A stretch of 64,000 nt of DNA from Deinococcus yavapaiensis KR-236. Lineage in GTDB: Bacteria; Deinococcota; Deinococci; Deinococcales; Deinococcaceae. Position numbers and translations under genes: made by a program. This document shows positions 1 through 7,142 of the stretch, piece by piece (positions within the stretch are counted from its first letter, which is position 1; every line of letters begins with the position of its first letter). The notes beneath the pieces were generated by a model that saw only the letters and a program-made list of their open reading frames with translations, was not told the DNA's origin and did not search any database. The DNA is taken from assembly GCF_003217515.1 (NCBI RefSeq), contig NZ_QJSX01000006.1:62001-126000 (forward strand). The letters are read 5' to 3'.

Positions 1-528
1 GAGGGCCATGAGGCGGTGCTGGCCGTCGAGGGCGTACATCCGCACGGGCGCGTGCCGGCGCGCAACGCGCAGCAGCCCCAGGGTGCCGTCGGCATCGAGG
101 GCCTCGAACTGCGCGGAGGGCCGCAAGGCGCGGCCGCCCTCGCCCCATTCGGGCGCGGCGGGGTCGTCGACCCACGCTTCGCTGATCACCACCAAGATGG
201 GGGGGAACTTGTGGGTGGTGCGGGACGTCAGGTACTCCACGAGGGTCGCTTCACGGCGGTAGTCGGGCCGGCGTTGCTGCAGCGCTTCGACGGTGTCGCG
301 ATTCACACGCACCGCGCGCCCGCCGCCTTGCAGGTGGTCTCGAAACAGGGGAAGCTCGGCCGCGAAGGAGACGTTCTCGGCGATCCACTTTAGTGGGGCC
401 GCGCCGATGAAGGAGGTCGTGTCGCCCATGCGGACGGTGTGGACCGGTAGGTACGACGGGGAGTCGAGCACGTCGGCGAGCAGGGCGCGCAGCGCGGCGT
501 GCTTGTCAGGCGGGGAAGGGTCGGCCAT
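1..528 (-). CDS. dndB: DGQHR-domain protein, DndB-like (3' part missing)
   Basis: The gene reads leftwards and leaves the window, so only the N-terminal 176 residues are present. The visible part ends in the DGQHR signature (residues 168-172, context YALDGQHRLMAL), the hallmark of DndB and related DGQHR proteins. In phosphorothioation systems DndB regulates dnd expression or modification; whether this copy does so is inference. The ATG at 526-528 lies 35 bases behind the preceding Dnd-associated gene and has no clear Shine-Dalgarno sequence, though TACAAC sits 5 bases upstream and could serve as an internal promoter. SspE and DpdB proteins also carry DGQHR, but the DndD-type ATPase next door favours the Dnd reading. 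Confidence 0.7.
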   Translation of the reverse strand, partial: MADPSPPDKHAALRALLADVLDSPSYLPVHTVRMGDTTSFIGAAPLKWIAENVSFAAELPLFRDHLQGGGRAVRVNRDTVEALQQRRPDYRREATLVEYLTSRTTHKFPPILVVISEAWVDDPAAPEWGEGGRALRPSAQFEALDADGTLGLLRVARRHAPVRMYALDGQHRLMAL

Positions 529-563
529 GAGGGGTTGTACCACTGTGCGGGGTGCGCCCTGTT

Positions 564-980
564 TCACTCGGCGCTGCGGGCGAGGTGGAGGAGGTTATTG
601 AGCGGCAGTCCGGCGTCAGGGTCGAGGCGCGCGACGAGATCGTGGATGCCGGCGTTGGCGTACTCTTCGACGATGCGCAGAATGCGCTCAGGTGACGTGA
701 GGACGTTCACGTCGCGCTCGGCGGTGAGGGCGACGGCTTTGAGAACGGGCACGTCTTGGTACGCGTCAAACTGCGGCCAATGAAAAATTTGCTGGCGAGA
801 CTTCTTGAGTTTCTTGCGGGTGTTGCTCGCGTAGCCCAGCGCGACCGACCACATGAAGACGTCTTTCATAGTGAGGAAGGGAACTTCCTCGACGTTGCGG
901 CGCGCGTTGTCCGTGAGTTGTTTGTAAACTTCGTGCACCGCCGTTTCAATTTGCACGCGGTCCGATCCGTGGGATGTCAT
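564..980 (-). CDS. Dnd system-associated small protein
   Basis: A 138-residue acidic, soluble protein without signal peptide, membrane segment or recognisable catalytic motif. Its size, its place directly behind dndD and its general look match, from memory, the family called 'dnd system-associated protein 4', whose biochemical role is unknown. The ATG overlaps the dndD stop as ATGA (977-980), so the two are probably translationally coupled. A role as a partner or regulator of DndD is inference from position. I am sure this is a gene; the family name is tentative. Confidence 0.65.
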   Translation of the reverse strand: MTSHGSDRVQIETAVHEVYKQLTDNARRNVEEVPFLTMKDVFMWSVALGYASNTRKKLKKSRQQIFHWPQFDAYQDVPVLKAVALTAERDVNVLTSPERILRIVEEYANAGIHDLVARLDPDAGLPLNNLLHLARSAE

Positions 981-2920
981 GCTGGGCTGAGCTCCTCGAC
1001 GCGGGTGAAGCTGTTTTCGCGGTGAAAGTGCAGGCGGTACTGTTTGCCCGTGTGGGGTTCGAGGCCGGCGCGAGACGCGTCATCCCATTCGCGGTCCGTG
1101 ACGAACAAAATGAGTTGTGGCGCGAGGGCGGGAAGGTTGCTAGCAACGGCGCGCAAGTGGTCGCCGGACAAGCGGCCGAACGGCGTGTCCATCACGAGCG
1201 GAGCTTCTTCACCGGACACTTGCACCATGGCGCAAATGAACGCGAGGCTGAGAATTTGGCGTTCCCCGGCGGAAAGTTCCTTGCGGGTGGGAACGCCGTA
1301 GCGGTCGATGACTTCAAGGCGGAAGTCTTGGTCGATGCGGACATTCTCGAAGTGTTCTTGCTTCCACGCGAGTTTACGAAAGACGTCTTGCGTGACGCGT
1401 TCGATGTCGTGGCGGATGGTTTCGAAGTACGCGTGCTTCACGCTTGTGACCGCGTCTGCGAGGCGCTGCGCGAGCGCGGCGGTGCGCGTAAGGAGAAGCG
1501 CTTGGCGTTCCTGAGCTTCCGCGGCGGCTTTTTTGCCTTGCAAAGCGTCGAGTTCCCGGTCGATCTCCTCGAGGCGCATCAAGTTTACCTGGTCTTGGAC
1601 GAGGAGGCGGTCGCGGGACTCCGTGAGGGTGGTGCGTTGCTTTTCCAGCGCCGCGATATCGCCGGCGCTGGAAGTGTGCAGCTGCCGATTGATGTTGTCG
1701 AGCTCACTTTCGATTTGGGTTTTGCGCAGCCGCAAGTCTTCGCGGTCCCGCGCGAGCGTGTCAATCAGTTGACGTTGCGTGACCACGCGCTGCGGAAGGG
1801 TGCGCAGCTCGCCGGAGAGGCGCGTGTACTCCACTTCGAGTTGTTGCGTGGCGTGACTGCGCTCCATGATGGATGCGAGGCGGGCATGCACCTCGTCGTG
1901 CTCGTGAAAGGAACGGCCGCACACGCATTCGAGCCGTTCGATGAGGTCTTGCAGAAACTGCTCGCGAATGCCGGGCGGCATTTCGCCGCGCTCTCGTTTC
2001 TCATCGAGAATCGCGAGCGCGTCAACGGTAGCAGCGCGCACCCAAGGGGTGTAGGCGCCCATGAGGGCTTTGCGCAACTCCACGGTTTTCTTGTCGTCTT
2101 GACCTTCGGTGGTTTTCCAGTCGACGAGGAGGCGGTCGCGCTGCTCTTGCAGCTGCCGAGCACCCTCCATCGAGCGCAACTGCGCTTCGAGCGTTTCGAT
2201 TTGCGTGCGCGCCAACGTCAATTCGTCGCGGACTTTGGCGCGGACCGCGCCCAGCTGGGTTTTCTCGGTTCGCAACCGGTCCTCTTCGTCCGCGAGGCGC
2301 TGCGACTCGGGCGAAGCGCTGCGTTTGATTTCGCCGCGCAAATCCCGCGCGATCTCCGTGAAGCGCGTTTCGGCACGCTCAAGGGCGGGGAGGCGCATGA
2401 CGTTCCGAATGGCGTCCTTGACCTCGCTGTTTCCCGCGCGGGTGAGGTCATCCATCTTCTCGCCGTCAAAGAAGAAGTACTGGCGAACGTTGCGGGGCAA
2501 CACACTGTTCATAAAGCCGAGGTCGAACTGTACGGGCGTTACTTCCCCGGTGGCTTTGAGGCGCATCAAGGTGAACGAAGGCGGTCCGTCGTCCACAGCG
2601 CGCAGCCCGGCGCGCCGAACAGGTTGGCGGCGCTGAGCGAGGTACGTGTGGCTTTTATGGCGGAATTTGATGCTGACGGCATACGAGCCGCGTCCGCCTT
2701 CGGGCAAATCGAAGAGGGCTCCGCGGTTGAACACATCGCCGATGTCTTCGAGGCCTTCGCCGAACAAACACCAATTCAAGGCGCTGAACATGCCGGTCTT
2801 GCCAGCTCCGTTTTGCCCGTGGAAGAGGGTGACGTTCAGGTCCGGGAGAATGGACACCTCGAATTCCTGAAGGCCACGGTACTGCCGAAAGTTGTCAAGG
2901 GTCACGCGTTCGAGTTTCAC
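977..2920 (-). CDS. dndD: DndD-like SMC/Rad50-type ATPase
   Basis: 647 residues, the usual DndD size. Walker A GQNGAGKT lies at residues 35-42, two long charged coiled-coil arms span about 175-285 and 350-490 around a Cys-x-Cys (CVCG, 332-335) hook-like turn, the ABC signature LSAGERQ is at 549-555, and Walker B APLVMDTP at 573-580 is followed by a D-loop-like FGRLSGDH. The motif LSAGERQI and the C-terminal GKQYRL element are typical of DndD, the ATPase of DNA phosphorothioation. It starts with GTG, overlapping the stop of the upstream 67-residue gene (GTGA). The partners DndC and DndE are expected but not visible, so modification activity cannot be confirmed from this window. Confidence 0.82.
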   Translation of the reverse strand: MKLERVTLDNFRQYRGLQEFEVSILPDLNVTLFHGQNGAGKTGMFSALNWCLFGEGLEDIGDVFNRGALFDLPEGGRGSYAVSIKFRHKSHTYLAQRRQPVRRAGLRAVDDGPPSFTLMRLKATGEVTPVQFDLGFMNSVLPRNVRQYFFFDGEKMDDLTRAGNSEVKDAIRNVMRLPALERAETRFTEIARDLRGEIKRSASPESQRLADEEDRLRTEKTQLGAVRAKVRDELTLARTQIETLEAQLRSMEGARQLQEQRDRLLVDWKTTEGQDDKKTVELRKALMGAYTPWVRAATVDALAILDEKRERGEMPPGIREQFLQDLIERLECVCGRSFHEHDEVHARLASIMERSHATQQLEVEYTRLSGELRTLPQRVVTQRQLIDTLARDREDLRLRKTQIESELDNINRQLHTSSAGDIAALEKQRTTLTESRDRLLVQDQVNLMRLEEIDRELDALQGKKAAAEAQERQALLLTRTAALAQRLADAVTSVKHAYFETIRHDIERVTQDVFRKLAWKQEHFENVRIDQDFRLEVIDRYGVPTRKELSAGERQILSLAFICAMVQVSGEEAPLVMDTPFGRLSGDHLRAVASNLPALAPQLILFVTDREWDDASRAGLEPHTGKQYRLHFHRENSFTRVEELSPA

Positions 2921-3120
2921 AAGAGGCGGTCCTCGCCGGGCAAGCGGCCTTCCGCGATGAGTTGCGCGCGCACGTGCGCTTCGATGAGGCGCCGCACTTC
3001 ATCCTTGTTGCGCGGGCGAAGTTTATCGAGGCTTTCGCGTTCAATGTCGATCACATGGCGGGCAAGGTCGCGCAAATCCGGGTCGAGGTCGTCTAGGAGA
3101 AATTGAATCTTGTCGTTCAT
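2917..3120 (-). CDS. 67-residue acidic protein of the Dnd operon, unknown
   Basis: A small, strongly charged, probably all-helical protein with no family that I recognise. It is joined on both sides by 4-base overlaps: its ATG overlaps the helicase stop (ATGA, 3117-3120) and its stop overlaps the dndD GTG start (GTGA, 2917-2920). That makes it very likely a translated member of the operon rather than a chance frame. Position between effector helicase and ATPase suggests an adaptor or inhibitor, but nothing in the sequence shows this. The C-terminal part is rich in Arg and Glu (RNKDEVRRLIEAHVRAQ). Confidence 0.75.
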   Translation of the reverse strand: MNDKIQFLLDDLDPDLRDLARHVIDIERESLDKLRPRNKDEVRRLIEAHVRAQLIAEGRLPGEDRLL

Positions 3121-5156
3121 GCGTGCTCCTGAGCATCAAGGTGCGTGTGGCGTTGCAGCACGTCCCACAGCGCCGCGTAGGCGTCGTGCGTGTTTTGGGC
3201 GGTTTGTGCGAACTCCGTGAAGCGCGCGAGTTCCCGCCGCACGACCGAGCGTTCGGTGGAGCTCACGACGCCCGGCAAGAGGGGCGGGATGGTGATGAAA
3301 TCGTGGATGACCGCGTGGGTTTTGCCAGGCGCACGGCGCAGCACGCGGCCGCGCCGCTGAATGAATTCTCGGGGATTGCTGGAACTGGCGAGCAAAAAGG
3401 CGGTGCGGGTATTGGGCACGTCGACCCCTTCGTCGAGGCAGCGAATGGCGGCGAGGGCTTGCAAGTCACCGCGGTCGAAATGCTCGAGCAGGCGGCGGCG
3501 CTCGGCGGGGCGTTCCGTGGCGGTGAAACGGTGCACGCGCAGGTGATGCTGAAAGCCAAGTTGATGGACGACGTCGTCGAGCTGCCCAGGCGCACAGTAA
3601 AAGAGGGCGTGGGACGCTACGGGGTGAACGCGCAGCACGTCGCTGAGCGCGGGCAGCTTGTTCTCGGCGCGGTTGAGAAGGTCCGCGCGGCGCAACAGGA
3701 GGCGTCGAAGGCGGTCGGCGGCGTCCGAGTCTGTCGCGGCGGCGGCATGCAACCGCGTGATTTGCACTGAGAGGTCAGCGTACGCGTCGGTTTCCTCGTC
3801 GGTGAGTTCCACAAGGACGGGGTGGTACGTGTAAGGCGTGAGGCTCGTGCCGATCGCATCGGCGAGGGGCAACGCGAAGATCGTGTCGCCGAAGTAGGCG
3901 CGCAAGGCGGCGGTGCCCGCATCATCGAACCAGCGGTTGGGCGTGGCCGAAAGGGCGAGGCGGTGTCCGGCGTGCGCGGGAAGCGCCGCGAGATGCGCGG
4001 GAGTGCCAAGGTGGTGAGCTTCGTCCGCGATGACGAGCAGTTGGCCCGTCACTTCCCGTAGCGCCTGTTGAAAGGCGTCGGTGCTGAGGGTGGCGTGCGT
4101 GACGATGACGCAGGCGTGGTCCGTGTCGCCGCGGGCCAACGCGCGCAGACGATCGTGCAAGGGGCCCATCCAGCGATGTCGGTTGTCAAACGCGAGAATC
4201 GGAGCGTAGCCGAAGCGGCGCGCGTCGTCCGCCCATTGATCGACGAGGTGCTGATAAGGCACGGCGATCACGACCGCGAGGCGACCTTCGCGGGCGATCA
4301 GCGCGGTGGAGGCGGCGAGGGCCGTGATGGTTTTGCCGGTGCCAGTGGCCATTTCGAAGAAGCCGCGCGTGCCGGGAAGCCAAGCTTGAATCGCTTGATG
4401 TTGATAATCGCGGAGGGTGACGTCCCTTGGAACATCCGGCTGGCGGGGCCGATGCGCGCGCGGTGGCGGGCGGTACGGGCGGTCGGCGGTGCGGAGGTGC
4501 AAGATGCGTTCGTGGGCCGCGCGAGGCAAGTCGTACACGGCAACGTTCGGGTCGGCGTTGCGCCATAAACGGTCGAAGCGGTCGGCGTCCGCGTCGCACA
4601 GCGGGCGGAAGGCGTCGTGCCACGAAGGAAAAATTTTGATGGATTCGTAGTTGCGATTGCCTTGCACACTGTCGTTGTACGAACCGTTGAAACTGATGCG
4701 GTCGCCGCGAGCGTCCGTGAACACCCCGAATTTGTCGTGGAAGTCGCCGGCGTCAAGTTTGTGGCGCGGTACGGCGAGTTTGAAGGTAATGACGCCATCG
4801 GCGATCATCCACGCGAGGGCGTTGAGGGTGTCGCGTTCCAAACGGGCGGTGAGGTCGTCGATGGTGCGCGCCAAGGCGTCGCGCAACGTGGCGTCGCGCC
4901 TTGCGTCATGCCCGGTGAGCATGGCGTGCCAATCGTTTTCGTCGAGGATGGGACTGGTCACCCAGCGGGCGTGACCACCGCGAGCGGCAAAGTCGGCCAT
5001 GCCGCTCGCGGCGAGGCGCAGCCAGCCGGAGCTGAAGTACCCGACGCCGCGGTCGTAACGATCGGCGTGCTTCAGGGCGGGCGCGAAGAAGTCCGCGATG
5101 AGGTCGCCGGTGGAGGTGTCAAGCCAGTTGGGTAAGCACAGGTCGCGGAGTGGCAT
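3117..5156 (-). CDS. PLD-nuclease/SF2 helicase, Dnd restriction-type effector
   Basis: 679 residues in two parts. Residues ~1-200 form a phospholipase D-like domain with an HxK element (HDKFG, 140-144) and a downstream N-G-S (157-159), as in PLD nucleases that work as dimers. Residues ~240-620 are a superfamily 2 helicase core: Walker A MATGTGKT 269-276, DEAH 378-381, LSATP 402-406, motif VI QRRGR 600-604. This layout matches the proteins annotated as phosphorothioation-system restriction enzyme (from memory). It is the first gene of the operon. The likely role is cleavage of unmodified invading DNA. A weak -10 candidate TACACT (5176-5181, minus) lies upstream; no good -35 was found. DISARM DrmC/DrmA was considered but the other genes do not fit. 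Confidence 0.8.
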   Translation of the reverse strand: MPLRDLCLPNWLDTSTGDLIADFFAPALKHADRYDRGVGYFSSGWLRLAASGMADFAARGGHARWVTSPILDENDWHAMLTGHDARRDATLRDALARTIDDLTARLERDTLNALAWMIADGVITFKLAVPRHKLDAGDFHDKFGVFTDARGDRISFNGSYNDSVQGNRNYESIKIFPSWHDAFRPLCDADADRFDRLWRNADPNVAVYDLPRAAHERILHLRTADRPYRPPPRAHRPRQPDVPRDVTLRDYQHQAIQAWLPGTRGFFEMATGTGKTITALAASTALIAREGRLAVVIAVPYQHLVDQWADDARRFGYAPILAFDNRHRWMGPLHDRLRALARGDTDHACVIVTHATLSTDAFQQALREVTGQLLVIADEAHHLGTPAHLAALPAHAGHRLALSATPNRWFDDAGTAALRAYFGDTIFALPLADAIGTSLTPYTYHPVLVELTDEETDAYADLSVQITRLHAAAATDSDAADRLRRLLLRRADLLNRAENKLPALSDVLRVHPVASHALFYCAPGQLDDVVHQLGFQHHLRVHRFTATERPAERRRLLEHFDRGDLQALAAIRCLDEGVDVPNTRTAFLLASSSNPREFIQRRGRVLRRAPGKTHAVIHDFITIPPLLPGVVSSTERSVVRRELARFTEFAQTAQNTHDAYAALWDVLQRHTHLDAQEHA

Positions 5157-5424
5157 GGGCGTCAGAATTGTTTTCAGTGTATCAAACGACTTTGGGAAAT
5201 GCTCATCAAATGTTCAAGCGTATGTGACAGTCGCGAGTCAATCTCCTTCAGGACAGGGCAGAGTCACATGCCAGGTAGGAGAACTGCCTTGAATGCCCCA
5301 GCTCGCCACACTGGTCATTCCGCTCAAACTAGTAACGAGATCGTTTAAAACTTCGTTTTGAAGGCCCTTCAGACGTAAGTCACGAACAAGGCACGCGGCC
5401 AAAGCTTAGACTAAGGACAAAAGC

Positions 5425-5449
5425 AAAAACCCCCACTGGGTGGGGGTTT
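5425..5449 (-). terminator. Terminator of the tRNA operon
   Basis: A perfect 9-bp stem AAACCCCCA / TGGGGGTTT (5427-5435 and 5441-5449) with loop CTGGG. On the minus strand it is followed by a T-rich tail (GTTTTTGCTTTTG), directly downstream of tRNA-Arg. Between it and the helicase start (5157-5424) I see no gene or repeat. Confidence 0.85.
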
Positions 5450-5452
5450 CTT

Positions 5453-5529
<77 letters not shown>

Positions 5530-5533
5530 ATTG

Positions 5534-5624
5534 TGGCGGAGAGGGAGGGATTTGAACCCTCGGTACCCTTTTGGAGTACGCAGTCTTAGCAGGACTGTGG
5601 TTTAAGCCGCTCACCCACCTCTCC
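5534..5624 (-). tRNA. tRNA-Ser (GCT)
   Basis: A 91-base class II tRNA on the minus strand with encoded CCA. The acceptor is GGAGAGG/CCTCTCC, the anticodon stem CAGTC/GACTG encloses loop CTGCTAA (anticodon GCT), the long variable arm includes GTACTCC...GGGTAC, and the T-arm has GGTTCAAATCC. It is separated from tRNA-Arg by 4 bases. Confidence 0.96.
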
Positions 5625-5642
5625 AGGTGTGGGGTACGTCTT

Positions 5643-5730
5643 TGGCGGAGGGTGAGGGATTCGAACCCCCGGTGGGTTGCCCCACTGCAGTTTTCAAGAC
5701 TGCTGCCTTCAACCGCTCGGCCAACCCCCC
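5643..5730 (-). tRNA. tRNA-Ser (TGA)
   Basis: An 88-base class II tRNA on the minus strand with encoded CCA. The acceptor GGGGGGT pairs with ACCCTCC (one G-U pair). The anticodon stem GCAGT/ACTGC holds loop CTTGAAA (anticodon TGA), the variable arm is GTGGGGCAACCCAC-like, and the T-arm has GGTTCGAATCC. It is first in the tRNA transcription unit. Confidence 0.96.
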
Positions 5731-5773
5731 GTATCCAGGGGCGCGTCTGGGGCCTGCCTTCGACGCGTAAGGG

Positions 5774-5802
5774 AGTATAGCGGGGGTGGGGGGGCTTGTC
5801 AA
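5774..5802 (-). promoter_or_regulatory. Sigma-70 promoter of the tRNA operon
   Basis: On the minus strand the perfect -35 TTGACA (5797-5802) is followed after exactly 17 bases by TATACT (5774-5779), about 43 bases before the first tRNA. The -35 box contains the TGA stop codon of the upstream gamma-glutamylcyclotransferase-like gene (5799-5801). Confidence 0.88.
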
Positions 5803-6200
5803 CTTGGGGGCCAGTGGCCGTGGGGGAGGTGGGTGGCGGTGGGGGTGGTGAGGCGGTGGGGGTGGGCGTAGGTGTAGATCCAGACGTGTTGGGGTCCGTG
5901 GGGGGTGGTGGCGGTGGCGCGTTGGCGGTGGTAGAGGGGTGGGGTGAGGTGGGTGCCTTCGAGTTGGTCGAGGTGGGGGTGGGCGGCGTGCCAGTCGTGG
6001 TAGGTGAGGATGTAGCCGTGGATGGTGGCGTCGGGTGGGCCGGGGGTGATGCAGGGGTAGTTTTCGGGGTGGAGGTGGTAGAGGTGGTAGCCGGTGAGGG
6101 TGGCTTCGCGGGTGGTGTGGGGTCCGGCGCGGGTGGCGATGTGGTGGTTGCGTTGGCCGGGTTTGAGGGTGCCGTAGACGAAGATGTGGTCGGCGGTCAT
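5799..6200 (-). CDS. Gamma-glutamylcyclotransferase-like protein, His-rich
   Basis: 133 residues. The N-terminus HIFVYGTLKPGQ is the glycine-rich substrate loop of the GGCT/AIG2/YtfP fold, and HLDQLEGT further on matches the conserved LDxLEG element of that fold. The family cleaves gamma-glutamyl amides to 5-oxoproline or handles gamma-glutamylamines; the substrate here is unknown. The ATG at 6198-6200 overlaps the thrB stop (ATGA), so it is coupled to thrB. Frames extending further upstream encode only low-complexity Pro/Arg/His and were not taken. About one residue in six is histidine, which is unusual for the family; the whole gene has a strongly C/A-biased coding strand, as does thrB. Confidence 0.8.
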   Translation of the reverse strand: MTADHIFVYGTLKPGQRNHHIATRAGPHTTREATLTGYHLYHLHPENYPCITPGPPDATIHGYILTYHDWHAAHPHLDQLEGTHLTPPLYHRQRATATTPHGPQHVWIYTYAHPHRLTTPTATHLPHGHWPPS

Positions 6201-7141
6201 GGGTGTGGTGGTGTGGTGTGGGTGGTGCCGTTGGGGTCGATGGTGAGGTCGCGGAGGGTGCCGTGGAGGTGTTCGCGGTGTAGGACGTCGTGGAGGAAGG
6301 CGGTGAGGGGGGTGGGGTCGTCGTGGCGGTCGTAGAAGCACAGGACGCTGGGGCCGGCGCCGCTGAGGGCGGCGCCGAGGGCGCCGTGGGTGGTGGCTTC
6401 GTTGAGGATGGTGGTGAGGCCGGGTACGAGGGGGGCGCGGTGGGGTTGGTGGAGGCGGTCTTGCATGGCGCGGTGGAGGAGGTCGAGGCGGCCGGTGGTG
6501 AGGGCGGCGGCGAGGAGGGCGGCGTGGGAGAGGGCGTGGACGGTGTCGGCGCGGGTGTAGGTGTGGGGGAGGACGCCGCGCGCTTTGGAGGTGAGGAGTT
6601 CGAAGTGCGGGATGACGAGGAGCACGCCGAGGTGGGCGGGGGGGGTGACGTGGACGTGTTCGACGTGGCCGTCGTCGAGGGTGGCGATGATGGCGCCGCC
6701 GAGGAGGCAGGCGCCGACGTTGTCGGGGTGGCCTTCTTCGCGGGCGGCGACGTCGAGGAGTTCGTGGGTGGTGAGGGGTTCGCCGAGGAGGGTGTTGGCG
6801 GCGACGAGGCCGGCGATGAGGGCGGCGGCGCTGGAGCCGAGGCCGCGGGCGAGGGGGATGTCGGATTCGATTTCGAGGCGTAGGGGCGGGAGGGGTTTGC
6901 CGGCGGTGTCGGCGAGGAGGCGCGCGGATCGGTAGACGTAGTTGGTTTCGTCGAGGGGGACGCCGGGAAGGTTGGTGATGACTTCGGGGCGTTCGGTGAG
7001 GGTCGCGCGGACGGTGGTGTGCAGCGACAAGGCGAGGCCGACGGCGTCGAAGCCGGAGCCGAGGTTGGCGCTGGAGGCGGGCGCGCGAACTTCGATCGTG
7101 TGGGTTGAGGGGTGTGGGACGAGGGACGAGGTGGCGGTCAC
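6197..7141 (-). CDS. thrB: Homoserine kinase
   Basis: 314-residue GHMP kinase that phosphorylates homoserine before threonine synthase acts. The N-terminal PASSANLGSGFDAVGLAL motif is the homoserine-kinase fingerprint and LARGLGSSAAALIAGLVAAN is the ATP-binding GHMP motif 2. It starts with GTG (7139-7141), two bases behind the thrC stop (TGACGTG), with CGAGG six bases upstream as a possible ribosome-binding site. It lies in the order thrC-thrB-GGCT. The coding strand is extreme in C and A (many CAC, ACC and CTC codons) compared with thrC next door. Confidence 0.94.
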   Translation of the reverse strand: MTATSSLVPHPSTHTIEVRAPASSANLGSGFDAVGLALSLHTTVRATLTERPEVITNLPGVPLDETNYVYRSARLLADTAGKPLPPLRLEIESDIPLARGLGSSAAALIAGLVAANTLLGEPLTTHELLDVAAREEGHPDNVGACLLGGAIIATLDDGHVEHVHVTPPAHLGVLLVIPHFELLTSKARGVLPHTYTRADTVHALSHAALLAAALTTGRLDLLHRAMQDRLHQPHRAPLVPGLTTILNEATTHGALGAALSGAGPSVLCFYDRHDDPTPLTAFLHDVLHREHLHGTLRDLTIDPNGTTHTTPPHP

Positions 7142-7142
7142 G

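Noticed and set aside
974..3106. Long plus-strand open frame across the DndD gene
   Set aside because: It is the mirror of dndD; it has no start signal or recognisable fold, while the minus-strand protein has all SMC motifs.
3117..5156. DISARM-like helicase plus PLD nuclease
   Set aside because: DISARM has separate drmA, drmB and drmC genes and no DndD or DGQHR partner.
1..5156. Dpd (7-deazaguanine) modification island
   Set aside because: DpdB also has DGQHR and DpdK is PLD-like, but no DpdA transglycosylase is visible and the ATPase is of DndD type.
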